NCBI RefSeq assembly: GCF_001953875.1
Contig: NZ_MQUR01000027.1
Coordinates: 1-64,000, forward strand
Length of the DNA stretch: 64,000 nt
Origin: Streptomyces amritsarensis
GTDB taxonomy: Bacteria; Actinomycetota; Actinomycetes; Streptomycetales; Streptomycetaceae
Direction of reading: 5' to 3'
Part shown: positions 25,330 through 33,896 of the stretch, one piece after another
How positions within the stretch are numbered: the stretch's first letter is position 1
Layout: every line of letters starts with the position of its first letter
Position numbers and translations under genes: made by a program
Notes under the pieces: model-generated
Told to the model about the DNA's origin: nothing
The model's input: only the letters and a program-made list of their open reading frames with translations
Database searches by the model: none

Positions 25330-26538
25330 TCAGGCGGTGACGCCGAGGCGGGCGGCGAGCCAGTCGAACACCCGCTGCTCGAACAGGGCCCGGCCCAGGG
25401 GCTCGCAGTGCTTGTCCGCGCCCTCCGCCGCCGTGAACTCCACGAACGCCTTCTCGCCCGGCAGGGCTTCGTAGAGCCGCCGCGGCTGGCCGGGCCAGAA
25501 CTGCTCGCCCTCAGGCGAGGTCACCAACAGCGGCACCGTGATCCGGTCCAGCACCCCCGTCAGGTCGTACCGGCCCATCTCGGTCAGCAGATCGAACGGG
25601 GAGTCGATCCCGTACGGTTTGGCCCGCCACCGCCAGAAGGCGGCGAACTCCCCGTCCTCCGCGATGCCCTCGCGCATGACCCCGTCGAACGCGTCCCGGT
25701 CGCCCGAGTCGAACAGCTCGTGCAGCTCCGGCGGGAAGTTGTTCCACCAGGCATCCACGACGGACACGACACCCGGATCCGCGACGCCCGCCGCGATCCG
25801 GCGCTCGAACGCGAGCGCCCGGGGCACCCAGTAGCCGCCCTGGCTGATCCCGGCGAGCGCCAGCCGGCCGGGCGCGATGCCGTCGAGGCCCAGCAGGAAG
25901 TCCACCACCGGCGTGATCACGTTCTCCCAGTCCGGGCGGAACGGCACCCGGTGCTCGAACAGCATCGACTGCTGGCCCGGCCCGTCGAAGAGGAGGGCGT
26001 TCCAGCCGCGTGCCACCGCCGGCGCGCCGAGCATCGTCCACGCCGTGCTCACCGGACCGTCACTGCCGTTGTTCACGATCACCGTCGGTGCTTCCGCGTC
26101 GGCCGCGGCGGGCCGGAACAGGTAGCCGGGCAGCGCAGTGCCCCCCTCGTACGGCACAGCCACCCGCTCCGCGGCCGGCTCCCACGCCGCCGCGAACCGG
26201 TCGAAGCACTCACGGTGCTCCCGGAACACGGCGAGCAGACGGTTCTCGTCGCCCAGCGCGTCGGCGGCGACCAAGCCCATCCCGAAGTAGCCGGCGGCCC
26301 GCAGCCACGCGTCCCGTGCGCTCGTCCGCAGCCCGGCCGCGGCCGCCCGTTCACCGTCCGAGCGGACGCGCCGGCCCAGCTCCGTCCAGCCCTCGAACCA
26401 CCCGCGGCCGTCCGCATCCCGCAGCGCCGAGGCCGTGGCCAGCACCTCGCCGGGGTCGGAGCCCTTCTGCCAGGCCGCCCCGAGGAGCGCCATCACCTCG
26501 AAGTCGAACTGGTCGTTCTCGCAGAACCGGTACGCCAC
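25330..26538 (-). CDS. Alpha/beta hydrolase (dipeptidyl-aminopeptidase/FrsA-like)
   Basis: The start is GTG 26536-26538, with GGGAGG just upstream. The upstream extension is antisense-like and excluded. The 402-residue protein has an N-terminal helical region (~1-140: FEVMALLGAAWQKGSDPGEV, AAGYFGMGLVAADALGD). An alpha/beta hydrolase domain follows: the oxyanion strand TVIVNNGSDGPVS, the nucleophile elbow GISQGGYWVPRAL (Ser about residue 238), an Asp/Glu in LLVTSPEGEQFWPGQ and the catalytic His in ADKHCEPLGRALFEQ. This is the family of larger esterases/2,6-dihydroxypseudooxynicotine hydrolase-like enzymes. The substrate is unknown. The gene is downstream of the degraded luciferase-like gene. 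Confidence 0.85.
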   Translation of the reverse strand: MAYRFCENDQFDFEVMALLGAAWQKGSDPGEVLATASALRDADGRGWFEGWTELGRRVRSDGERAAAAGLRTSARDAWLRAAGYFGMGLVAADALGDENRLLAVFREHRECFDRFAAAWEPAAERVAVPYEGGTALPGYLFRPAAADAEAPTVIVNNGSDGPVSTAWTMLGAPAVARGWNALLFDGPGQQSMLFEHRVPFRPDWENVITPVVDFLLGLDGIAPGRLALAGISQGGYWVPRALAFERRIAAGVADPGVVSVVDAWWNNFPPELHELFDSGDRDAFDGVMREGIAEDGEFAAFWRWRAKPYGIDSPFDLLTEMGRYDLTGVLDRITVPLLVTSPEGEQFWPGQPRRLYEALPGEKAFVEFTAAEGADKHCEPLGRALFEQRVFDWLAARLGVTA

Positions 26539-26589
26539 GATGCCTCCCGGAACCGGAATACACCACCACGGTACGAGGACCCCCGGACG

Positions 26590-27101
26590 GCCGCACGCGC
26601 AGGGCCAGCAGGCGGTAGGAGCGGACCCGGTCCGCGTGGCCGTGCGTGATCGTGGGGATGACCAGCTCGTCCGCACCGGCGGCCTCCCGGAGACGTTCGA
26701 GGTGGCCGGCGACCGTGTGCGGCGAACCGACGAACCGCGTCTCCACCCGGTCGGCGACCAGCTCCCGGTCCGCGTCCGTCCAGGGCAGCGCGCGGCCTCG
26801 GCCCTGCGGATGCCGCGCACCCACGGCGCGTAGCCGACGGCCAGTCGGCCCCCTTGCCCGGGACGGCGTGCGCCTCCACGCCCTGCGGGCTGCGGTACTC
26901 ACCGCGCAGCAGGGCGAGGACGTCGTCGATCTGCTCGGTGTCGGCGTGTACCCGTCCACGACCGGGGCGGGGGACGGGACGGCCGGCCCGGATTGCGCCG
27001 GCCGAGCGGCCCAGGCCCAGGTCCACTCGCCAGGCGGCCGGGTGTGCCCGCCGGCGCCGTCGAGCGCGACGGCGAGATGGATTTCGGACACGGAGGTCAT
27101 C
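26590..27101 (-). pseudogene. Degraded luciferase-like (LLM) flavin monooxygenase
   Basis: An ATG at 27099-27101 with a GGAAGG site starts MTSVSEIHLAVALDGAGGH, the N-terminus of a large-type LLM oxidoreductase. The frame is then lost; the +1 frame continues HPAAWRVDLGLGRSAG and EQIDDVLALLRGEYRSP, and a third segment gives FVGSPHTVAGHLERLREAAG and ADELVIPTITHGHADRVRSY, a C-terminal LLM signature. Only ~170 codons of ~340-440 remain, with at least two frameshifts and large deletions. The N-terminal piece looks like the NtaA/SnaA type and the C-terminal piece like the MsnO8 type, so it may be a fusion scar of two genes. Confidence 0.72.
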
Positions 27102-27371
27102 GCCTTCCTGATCGGCCGGACGAGAAGGGAAACCCATGCGGCATCGGACGAATTCCGGGTGGCGATGAACGCGGACACCAACCGATGCGGCAGCGCGAAG
27201 AGCAGCCTGTACGAAGACGCTGCGCCCGATACAGGTGCCATACAACGACAGGCGCATGAAGGGAGTTTGGCGGGTTTGTCTCGCGGATCAGGCGCCGCTC
27301 CGTACGCCGTCCGTCGCGCGGCGGCGGCCCGAAGGATGGGACTACGGCAGGCAGGGATCGATCCGCTGTGG
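27102..27371. other. Gene-free stretch beyond the monooxygenase remnant
   Basis: About 270 bp that is less G/C-biased than its surroundings (for example near 27240-27290). No frame has a ribosome site or recognisable domain. It probably contains the old promoter of the degraded gene. Confidence 0.4.
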
Positions 27372-27854
27372 TCAACGGGTGTGGCGGGTGCGGTGCAGAG
27401 CTCGCCGGCCGAGGGCAGCGCCGGTCAGACCCAGCAGCAGGGCCACATAGGCGCCGCCCAGTCCGTTGCCGGTGCCGAGTCCACCGCCGGCGGTGGCCGC
27501 GACCAGCACGCCCAGGGCCGTCGCGACCAGCCCCGCGCCCACGGCGGCCTTGGCCCCGAGCGACCCGCCGGCGACGGCGAGTCGACCGGCGGGCCGTCGC
27601 AGCGCCAGCACGGCGATCACCACGGCGGCCAGCCCCAGCAGCCCGCCGGTGGCGGCTCCGAGCCTGCCGAGGCTGAAGGCGGTGACGTCGGCGGCGAGCG
27701 GCGGGACCGGGGCGTGCGCCGCCGCGGGGGTTGCCATGACGAGCCCGGCGAGCAGGACGGTCGCGGAGGCGGCGAACAGGCGGCCGGCGGACGGACGGGC
27801 GGCCGGACGAACGGACAGACGGGCGGACTGACGGGCGGACAGGCGAGCGGACAT
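27372..27854 (-). CDS. DUF6223-family membrane protein
   Basis: The start at ATG 27852-27854 is supported by AAGGAG 8 bases upstream. The 160-residue protein has a signal-like N-terminus (LFAASATVLLAGLVMATPAA) and glycine-rich membrane helices in a repeat pattern (LGRLGAATGGLLGLAAVVIA, AVGAGLVATALGVLVAAT, GGLGTGNGLGGAYVALLLGL). The GGLGTGNGLGG motif is the mark of the DUF6223 family of actinobacteria, whose function is unknown. The first 25 residues are an unusual SARLSARQSARLSVRP stretch encoded by imperfect DNA repeats (27788-27853). It is divergent from the sensor kinase gene. Confidence 0.8.
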   Translation of the reverse strand: MSARLSARQSARLSVRPAARPSAGRLFAASATVLLAGLVMATPAAAHAPVPPLAADVTAFSLGRLGAATGGLLGLAAVVIAVLALRRPAGRLAVAGGSLGAKAAVGAGLVATALGVLVAATAGGGLGTGNGLGGAYVALLLGLTGAALGRRALHRTRHTR

Positions 27855-28059
27855 CGGGGTGCTCCTTCTCTTCCTACTCTTCCCACGAGTGGATGTGGTT
27901 CGAGCATGGCGGCCGGGCCGTGGCCCGTCGTCCGGCAGGCGCAGGCACTTCGCACTACCACGGACGCGGCAGGTGCCGCGGAGCTACTGCGTGCGCAGTA
28001 GCCGGCAACTGGTCCGCGAGCGGGATCCGCCCGGCGCAGCCTCCGGCTACGGTGCGCGT

Positions 28060-29187
28060 ATGGGCAAAGGACGGTTCCGGGTGCGGGCCGGTGTCAGGGA
28101 CGGGCTGGTCGCCGTGGGCGTGGCGGGGGCGCTGCTGGTCACCGGGCTGTCCGGTCAGCACTCCGCCACGGGACCGGGCCTGCTCGGCTACGTGCTGTTG
28201 GCGGTGGGCGGGCTGGCGCTGGCCGCGGGCCGGCGGGCTCCGGTGGCCGTCCTGGCCGTCACCGGGCTGTGCGCGGTGGGGTACCAGGCGGCAGGGTTCG
28301 ACGTGGCCGCCGTCGCGTTCCTCTTCGCGGTGTACGCGGCCATGCGGGCCGGACACCGCCTCGTCACGGTGGCGGTGAGCGTGGCCGTGCTGGCCGCGCT
28401 CCCTCTCGCGGCCCTCGCCTCGGGCCTGCACGACACGGGCGAGGCGTTCGCGCAGGCCCGGGGCGCCCTCCAGATCGCCTGGCTCGTCGCCGCCGCAGCG
28501 GCCGGGGAGGCCCTGCGGCAGGCCGAGCAGCGGGCGGACGAAGCCGAACGCACCCGGGAGGAGACCGCGCGGCGCCGCGCCGACGAGGAGCGGCTGCACA
28601 TCGCGCGGGAACTGCACGATTCGCTCACCCACCAGATCTCGGTCATCAAGGTGCAGTCCGAAGCCGCCGTCCACGTGGCCCGCAAGCGCGGTGAACCGGT
28701 CCCGGAGGCCCTGCTGGCCATCCGGGAGGCCGGGCGGGAGGCGTCCCGGGAGCTCCGCGCCACCCTGGAGGCCCTGCGCGACGACGACACCACCCCGCCG
28801 CACGGCCTCGACCACCTGCCGGAACTGGTGGAGCGGGCCGGCGGGACGGGCCTTCGGGCCACGCTGACGATCGAAGGGCAGCGGCACGACGTCCCCGCCG
28901 CGGTGGGCCGGACCGTCTACCGCATCGTCCAGGAGTCCCTCACCAACATCGCCCGTCACGCGGACGCCACCACGGCATCGGTCCGCATCGACTACCACCC
29001 GCACGCCGTGGCCCTGCAGGTCGACGACAACGGCAGGGCCACGCCGGAAACCGCCCCCGTGCCCGGCATCGGCCTGCTCGGCATGCGGGAACGCGTCACC
29101 GCCCTCGGCGGCCGCCTCCGGGCGGCACCGCGTGACGAGGGCGGCTTCACCGTCCGTGCCGAACTCCCCGTGGAGCGTGCCTCGTGA
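28060..29187 (+). CDS. NarL-type membrane sensor histidine kinase
   Basis: The 375-residue kinase (ATG 28060) has four or five N-terminal membrane helices (~12-125) in place of a separate sensor domain. A short coiled coil (~150-180, EALRQAEQRADEAERTREE) leads to a HisKA_3 box IARELHDSLTHQIS with phospho-acceptor His186. The HATPase has VQESLTNIARHADA, ALQVDDNGRATPE and GLLGMRERVTALGG. The lid motif DDNGRATPE lacks the usual DxGxG glycine pattern, as in some NarL-type kinases. The stop overlaps the response regulator start by 4 bp. The stimulus is unknown; membrane-only sensing suggests envelope stress. Confidence 0.9.
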   Translation: MGKGRFRVRAGVRDGLVAVGVAGALLVTGLSGQHSATGPGLLGYVLLAVGGLALAAGRRAPVAVLAVTGLCAVGYQAAGFDVAAVAFLFAVYAAMRAGHRLVTVAVSVAVLAALPLAALASGLHDTGEAFAQARGALQIAWLVAAAAAGEALRQAEQRADEAERTREETARRRADEERLHIARELHDSLTHQISVIKVQSEAAVHVARKRGEPVPEALLAIREAGREASRELRATLEALRDDDTTPPHGLDHLPELVERAGGTGLRATLTIEGQRHDVPAAVGRTVYRIVQESLTNIARHADATTASVRIDYHPHAVALQVDDNGRATPETAPVPGIGLLGMRERVTALGGRLRAAPRDEGGFTVRAELPVERAS

Positions 29188-29867
29188 TCCGTGTCCTGCT
29201 GGTCGACGACCAGCCGCTCATCCGCAGCGGATTCCGCGCGTTCCTCGACCTCGAGGACGACATCCAGGTCGTGGCGGAAGCCGCCAACGGCCAGGAAGGC
29301 CTGGAACTCGCCGGAGAACACCTGCCCGACATCGCACTCATCGACATCCAGATGCCGGTCCTCGACGGCATCGAGACGACCCGGCGCATAGCAGCCGACC
29401 CGGCCCTCAGAGGCGTCCACGTCGTCATCCTCACCAACTACGGCCTGGACGCATACGTCTTCGACGCCTTGTGCGCAGGCGCCGCGGGATTCCTCGTCAA
29501 GGACATCGTGCCGGAGGACTTCCTGCACGCCGTACGCGTCGCCGCGCGCGGCGACGCCCTCCTCGCCCCCTCGATCACCCGCAAGCTGATCAACCGCTAC
29601 GTCAGCCAGCCGCTCCCCAGCACCAAGGGGCCCGCGCTGGACGAACTCACCGGCCGCGAACGTGAAGCGGTCGTACTGGTCGCACAGGGCCTGTCCAACG
29701 ACGAGATCGCGGACCGCATGGGCATCAGCCCACTGACCGCGAAGACCCACGTCAACCGCGCCATGACCAAGCTCCACGCCCGCGACCGCGCCCAACTCGT
29801 CATCCTCGCCTACGAATCCGGCCTGGTCACCCCGCAGAAGCCGGCCGGGCACACCGGTCCGCGATGA
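29184..29867 (+). CDS. NarL/FixJ-family response regulator
   Basis: It starts at GTG 29184, overlapping the kinase stop (GTGA), so the pair is translationally coupled. The 227-residue protein has a receiver domain (VDDQ at 8-10; phospho-acceptor Asp54 in ALIDIQMPVLDG; LTNYG switch; K in FLVKDIVPEDF). A LuxR-type DNA-binding domain follows (ELTGREREAVVLVAQGLSND, SPLTAKTHVNRAMTKLHARD). The target genes are unknown; the neighbouring divergent DUF6223 gene is one possibility. Confidence 0.92.
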   Translation: MIRVLLVDDQPLIRSGFRAFLDLEDDIQVVAEAANGQEGLELAGEHLPDIALIDIQMPVLDGIETTRRIAADPALRGVHVVILTNYGLDAYVFDALCAGAAGFLVKDIVPEDFLHAVRVAARGDALLAPSITRKLINRYVSQPLPSTKGPALDELTGREREAVVLVAQGLSNDEIADRMGISPLTAKTHVNRAMTKLHARDRAQLVILAYESGLVTPQKPAGHTGPR

Positions 29868-29960
29868 CGCGGCGCTCCGTCGCGACAAGTCGAACGCGAC
29901 CGTCCTGCCCCGGTACGTGGTCGCGCACTCGGGATCCCCGACACCCAGGGCACGGCACGG

Positions 29961-30002
29961 CACTGCGCATGCCGCTGAACCCGCGTCGCGGCATGCGCAG
30001 TG
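29961..30002. terminator. Bidirectional terminator hairpin
   Basis: A perfect 15-bp inverted repeat (CACTGCGCATGCCGC and complement) with a 12-base loop lies between the convergent response regulator and DUF5701 genes. No U-tract follows, which is usual in Streptomyces. Confidence 0.8.
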
Positions 30003-30017
30003 GGGGGCGTTGGCACG

Positions 30018-30683
30018 CTAGGGCCGACGACCCGTGGCGGAGGCGAAGCCGAGCCAGGTGTGGCGGTTGCCCCACCAGCACCATCCGACCTTCGGGGCGT
30101 TGCGCCGCTCGCGGCCGTCGCGTCCCGAGCCGTTGCTGATCCAGATGGCCGGGGTGCGGGCGTCCAACGCACCACCCGCCTTGCGAAGCCGGGAGCCGAT
30201 GGTCATGAAGCAGTGGTTGCGCTCCAGCGCGTCCGGCTGCTGCAGCACCCAGTGGATGCCCTCGGTCAGCAGCAGGGGAGTGCGGTGCTCCTCGGTGAGG
30301 GCGGGCAGTGCTTCTTCGGGGCTCCAGTTGGCCATGTGGTCGCCGCGGTCGACGCCGGTGACGAGGTAGAGGGGCGCGTCCGGCAGATCGACGCCGTGGG
30401 GTGCGAAAAGGTCGACGTCGGGCATGTCGACGACGACGAAACCGGACTTGCCGTTGAGCTGAAGCAGCGGCGCGAGGGCCGATGCGGGCACGAGACCCGG
30501 ATGCACGGCGAGCAGGGTGTTGCCGTCGGCGCCGCCGCCGTCTTCGGCGAAGGCACGCAGGTCCTCGGCGGTTGTCCCGGCGAGCTCGTGCACCCCGAGT
30601 TCGATCAGACGTTCTGCCTGAGAGGCGAGCGGGGGAAGGGCGATGTGGTGGGCGGACGCGCTGTCGGGCAAGGGACTCCTCAC
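30018..30683 (-). CDS. DUF5701-family protein
   Basis: The GTG at 30681-30683 gives 221 residues. A TTG at 30671 follows GAGGAG at short spacing and is the alternative; longer upstream frames are implausible. The protein reads LPPLASQAERLIELGVHELA, ending with ALERNHCFMTIGSRLRKAGG, ARTPAIWISNGSGRDGRER and APKVGWCWWGNRHTWLGFAS. The C-terminal block, rich in Trp/Cys, is the signature of DUF5701, a widespread actinobacterial family of unknown function. It is cytosolic and full length. No operon partner. Confidence 0.78.
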   Translation of the reverse strand: MRSPLPDSASAHHIALPPLASQAERLIELGVHELAGTTAEDLRAFAEDGGGADGNTLLAVHPGLVPASALAPLLQLNGKSGFVVVDMPDVDLFAPHGVDLPDAPLYLVTGVDRGDHMANWSPEEALPALTEEHRTPLLLTEGIHWVLQQPDALERNHCFMTIGSRLRKAGGALDARTPAIWISNGSGRDGRERRNAPKVGWCWWGNRHTWLGFASATGRRP

Positions 30684-31182
30684 TTTGCAGTGTGTGACCT
30701 GGCGACCTGTCAACAGGGCGGGGGTGTCGACATATTCCCGGTGTGACGCCGGATCGGCCAACTTCCTTGCCTCGGGGCCATATGCGCGTCGGGATCGGCA
30801 TGCTGAGGCCGGCGCGCAGGCACCCGCACGGGTGCAGGGTCGCGGGGGAGCGGTCGTTGCGGCCGTCCGTAGGTGCCACGGGCCCGGCCTGCGCCGTTGA
30901 GCAGCGCCTCCCGACTCGTAAACCAGCGCGGCGTGGTGGGGGAGTCGCCATGCTCGCCGTCGGCATCGTCTCCGAGGTCTTCGGCCCGTGAAGCTCGCGC
31001 TTCCGCTGTGCTCGATGCGCTGTCGGCCGCACGCGAGCGCGGCCCACTGGCCACAGCCCACTGGCACGGCTCACAGTTCGCGGCTCCTCGTGTCCGTGCC
31101 CGCGCGCTCGCTGCCGCCGGACTGTGGCTTCGCCCGCGGGCGTACCGGCCTCCCGGCCCCGCACCTGGTTGCGGTCGGGGCG
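30684..31182. other. Gene-free stretch between DUF5701 and VOC genes
   Basis: About 500 bp with A/T-containing promoter-like DNA near 30680-30780. Frames on both strands are short, Arg/Pro-rich and lack ribosome sites. A minus-strand segment (GDSPTTPRWFTSREALLNG, near 30900-30960) has protein-like composition but no recognisable family and no start. Confidence 0.45.
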
Positions 31183-31566
31183 CTAGGAATCCCGGCCGGC
31201 GCGGTCGGAGTCGCTGCGCAGGACGCAGAACTCGTTGCCTTCCGGATCGGCGAGGACGGCCCAGCCCGAGCCGTCGGGGTTGCGGTGATCGGCGACGAAG
31301 GTCGCACCGAGCCCCAGCAGGCGGTCCACCTCCGCGTCCCGCGAGGTCTCGGGGCGCAGGCACAGATGGATCCGGTTCTTGATCGTCTTGGGTTCGGGCA
31401 CCTGGTTGAAGTACAGCGCAGGGCCCTGCGCCAGCGGGACCACGGTCTCCCGGTCGCCCGGTTTGACGTCCGGATGCATGGGCCGGCCCGTCACTCCGCT
31501 CCAGAATCGCGCCAGCTCATAGGCGTCCGCGCAGTCGATCGCCACGTTCTGCACCATCGAGACCAT
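31183..31566 (-). CDS. VOC/glyoxalase-superfamily protein
   Basis: The ATG at 31564-31566 gives 127 residues, with AGGAAGG upstream. It has the paired beta-alpha-beta-beta-beta units of the vicinal-oxygen-chelate fold: VAIDCADAYELARFWSGVTG, ALYFNQVPEPKTIKNRIHLC, GLGATFVADHRNPDGSGW and LADPEGNEFCVLRS. This is the common actinobacterial subgroup (glyoxalase-like, annotated in dioxygenase and resistance contexts), where individual substrates are unknown. The IHLCL His and the terminal Glu could be metal ligands. It is encoded downstream of the P450 on the same strand, but the hairpin at 31784 separates them. Confidence 0.85.
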   Translation of the reverse strand: MVSMVQNVAIDCADAYELARFWSGVTGRPMHPDVKPGDRETVVPLAQGPALYFNQVPEPKTIKNRIHLCLRPETSRDAEVDRLLGLGATFVADHRNPDGSGWAVLADPEGNEFCVLRSDSDRAGRDS

Positions 31567-31783
31567 GCGCGCAAGCCTTCCTGATCTTGATGTCGAGCGC
31601 CAGCGAATTGCCGGGAACAACGCATGCTTGTTGACCGTTCATCTTCGTGTGGGGTGCGGGAGGGGAATGACGTCCCCGGGCCCGATCCGATGCCCGCGGT
31701 GCCTCCGCCGTGAGGCGACGCGATGCCCTTCCCGCCCCTGCCCCGAACGCCCCGGCCCGCCTCCCCCCGGCCGGCTGGGGCCG

Positions 31784-31815
31784 CCCCGATCGGCCACCCC
31801 CCCGGCCGGTCGGGG
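31784..31815. terminator. Hairpin after the P450 gene
   Basis: CCCCGATCGGCC pairs with GGCCGGTCGGGG (one G-T pair) across a C-rich 8-base loop, 30 bp beyond the stop of the peroxygenase gene. It is likely the terminator of that gene. Confidence 0.7.
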
Positions 31816-31844
31816 CCCACCCGTACGGGTGCGGGCCGCCGCTC

Positions 31845-33095
31845 CTATGAGAGGTGGAACCGGAAGCCGCTGCGGGGCAGCGTAGGGATCCGGGACAGCG
31901 GGATGGTCAGATCCTGATCGGGAACACCGATGTCGAGTCCGGCCAGCTCCGTGACGAGCGCCGCCAGCAGCGTGACCGTGATGTCCTCGCCCGGGCACCG
32001 GTGCCCCTCCGCCGGGTCGCCGCCGCCTTGGGGGACAAGATGGCGCAGGCTCTCACCGGTGCCGAAGCGGTGGGGATCGAACCGGTACGGGTGGTCCCAC
32101 CACTGCGCGTCGTGATGCTGCCCGTACAGGTCCAACAGGAGCAGCGTGCCCTCCGGAACGCTCTCGCCGTGCCACTCGAGATCGCGGACGGCGATCCCGC
32201 CGACGAACGGCGCGAAGGGGTAGAAGCGTCGGACCTCGTGCGCGAACCCGGTCGCGAGGTGCCCCGACACGTCACCGCGCACCGGACCGCGGTGCTGCGG
32301 CCACCGGTGCAGCGCGTGCGCGGCAAACGTGGCGAACCACGCGATCGCGACCGTCGGCCGGATGATGTTCAGCAGTTCCACCGCCGCCAGACGCGGGTCC
32401 AGGAGGGTGCCGTCCGCGTCGCGGTGCCGGGCCACCACCTCCAGCGCACAGCCGTCGGGGGCCGTCTCCTGCCGCTCGCGGACGCGGACGACCAGCTGCG
32501 CCAGGGCCTGCTCCTGACGCTTACGGGCGTGGCGGGCGCGAAGATGCCGCGGCCCGGCCGTCGCGAAACCGTCGACCATGGCCACGCAGTCCCGTGCCAG
32601 CTGCTCGCCGTCCTCGGCGGTGAGCGCTACGCCGGTCCAGTCGCAGACCGCCAGAGCGAGGATCCGGGCCGTCTCGTCGAAGAGGACCACCCCCTCCTCA
32701 GGCGCGTCACCCCACCGGCCCACGGCCTCCCGCCAGCGCAGGAGGACGTGGTCCCGCAGGGCCTCGATGCCCCTCTCGTCCTTCAGCAGGCCCAGGAACA
32801 TCGCTTTGCGTACGCGGTGGGCGCGGCCGTCGAGGGTGTGCACCGCGCCCTGCCCGAAGAGCGTGTCGAGCACCGGGTCCGGGAGCGCGGCCCGCCGCTG
32901 GACGTGCTGCTCGTCGTAGAAGAAGTCGACCGCTTCCGGACCGCGCAGCGCGACCGTCCGGCGGCCGAGGAGACGCGTGCGGACGATACCGTCCGGCGAA
33001 GCGCGCATGTGGTCGGGGAGCCAGGCGTAGCCGTGCGTCAGCAGCGACAGGGTGCCGTCGGTCCACACGGTCGGAGGGTGCTTGAGTGTCGGCAT
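31845..33095 (-). CDS. CYP152-type cytochrome P450 peroxygenase
   Basis: This 416-residue protein departs from ordinary P450s in the I-helix, which reads LNIIRPTVAIAWF. The Arg-Pro replaces the acid-alcohol pair, as in P450-BSbeta and P450-SPalpha, where the arginine binds the fatty-acid carboxylate and hydrogen peroxide serves as oxidant. The heme loop is GGGDPAEGHRCPGEDITV with the thiolate Cys in HRCPG. Other family marks are FYDEQHVQRRAALP, GAVHTLDGRAHRVRKAMFLG and FYPFAPFVGG. A fatty-acid hydroxylase or decarboxylase without need of a redox partner is expected. It starts at ATG 33093-33095, divergent from the CBS gene. No ferredoxin gene is nearby, consistent with a peroxygenase. Confidence 0.9.
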   Translation of the reverse strand: MPTLKHPPTVWTDGTLSLLTHGYAWLPDHMRASPDGIVRTRLLGRRTVALRGPEAVDFFYDEQHVQRRAALPDPVLDTLFGQGAVHTLDGRAHRVRKAMFLGLLKDERGIEALRDHVLLRWREAVGRWGDAPEEGVVLFDETARILALAVCDWTGVALTAEDGEQLARDCVAMVDGFATAGPRHLRARHARKRQEQALAQLVVRVRERQETAPDGCALEVVARHRDADGTLLDPRLAAVELLNIIRPTVAIAWFATFAAHALHRWPQHRGPVRGDVSGHLATGFAHEVRRFYPFAPFVGGIAVRDLEWHGESVPEGTLLLLDLYGQHHDAQWWDHPYRFDPHRFGTGESLRHLVPQGGGDPAEGHRCPGEDITVTLLAALVTELAGLDIGVPDQDLTIPLSRIPTLPRSGFRFHLS

Positions 33096-33164
33096 GGGAT
33101 GCGGCTACCCGGGGCGGCCGCCCGCACACAACGCGCACAGCCGCCTTCACCCGGATACTGGAAC

Positions 33165-33181
33165 GGGCCTGGAACAGGCCC
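33165..33181. promoter_or_regulatory. Inverted repeat in the P450/CBS divergent promoter
   Basis: GGGCCTG-GAA-CAGGCCC is a perfect 7-bp inverted repeat in the 191-bp region between the divergent P450 and CBS genes, followed by two direct repeats of CCCACCCGGG (33180-33199). It is a likely regulator site; the regulator is not known. Confidence 0.5.
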
Positions 33182-33286
33182 ACCCGGGCCCACCCGGGCC
33201 CTGGGCCTACCTGGCCGGCGGAGGGGTAGACGCCGCGGCAGCAGGTGCCTGCAGTGTCGTACGCGGCTTCGACCATCGGAGGACCG

Positions 33287-33715
33287 ATGACCCGACGAGT
33301 GCACGAGGTGATGACGCGCAACCCGGTGGCCCTGGAGCGCGGGACGTCACTGGCGGAAGCGGCGCGGGTGATGCGGGACGCGGGCATCGGGGACGTACTG
33401 GTCGTCGACCAGGGCCGGCTCTGCGGCATCCTCACGGACCGGGACCTCGTCGTCCGCGGGATGGCGGAGGACCGCGACCCGGCCGAGACGAGCGTGCAGG
33501 CGATCTGCAGCGCCGAACCGGTCACGGTCGGACCCGACGACCACGTCGACGAGGCCGTCGACCTCATGCGCCGACACGCGCTGCGGCGGCTGCCCGTGCG
33601 GAACGGGAGCGGCGAGCTCGTCGGCATCGTCACCCTCGGCGATCTGGAAGTCGAACGTGACCCGGGTTCGCCCCTCGCCTCCATCGCTGCCGCGGAGGAC
33701 GCCCGCAACCGGTGA
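33287..33715 (+). CDS. CBS-pair protein
   Basis: The ATG at 33287 follows GGAGG. The 142-residue protein is a single Bateman module: CBS1 (VHEVMTRNPVALERGTSLAE, GIGDVLVVDQGRLCGILTDR) and CBS2 (VQAICSAEPVTVGPDDHVDE, ALRRLPVRNGSGELVGIVTL). Such stand-alone pairs bind adenine nucleotides and tune partner proteins. It resembles stress-island CBS proteins and could share regulation with the dormancy genes, but lacks the GGG-CCC boxes. It is divergent from the peroxygenase. Confidence 0.88.
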   Translation: MTRRVHEVMTRNPVALERGTSLAEAARVMRDAGIGDVLVVDQGRLCGILTDRDLVVRGMAEDRDPAETSVQAICSAEPVTVGPDDHVDEAVDLMRRHALRRLPVRNGSGELVGIVTLGDLEVERDPGSPLASIAAAEDARNR

Positions 33716-33896
33716 CGGCCACGGGCGCGGCAGCGGACCCGGCCAGCGGCGACGGTGGCACGTTGAACGGCAGTCCGGACAGGTAGTGCGAGCCCCCCCG
33801 ATGCCCCGCACCAGTGCATGTGCAATCCGGCCGGCTGAGTGTCCTGCGTTGAGCCGGGACACGGTAGGCCTCGGGTCGGGTGTCGGAGGCATCGAG

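Noticed and set aside
26351..27241. Single 296-codon frame that could be read as an intact monooxygenase
   Set aside because: LLM motifs are split over different frames, and its end is antisense-like over the hydrolase gene, so it is a remnant.
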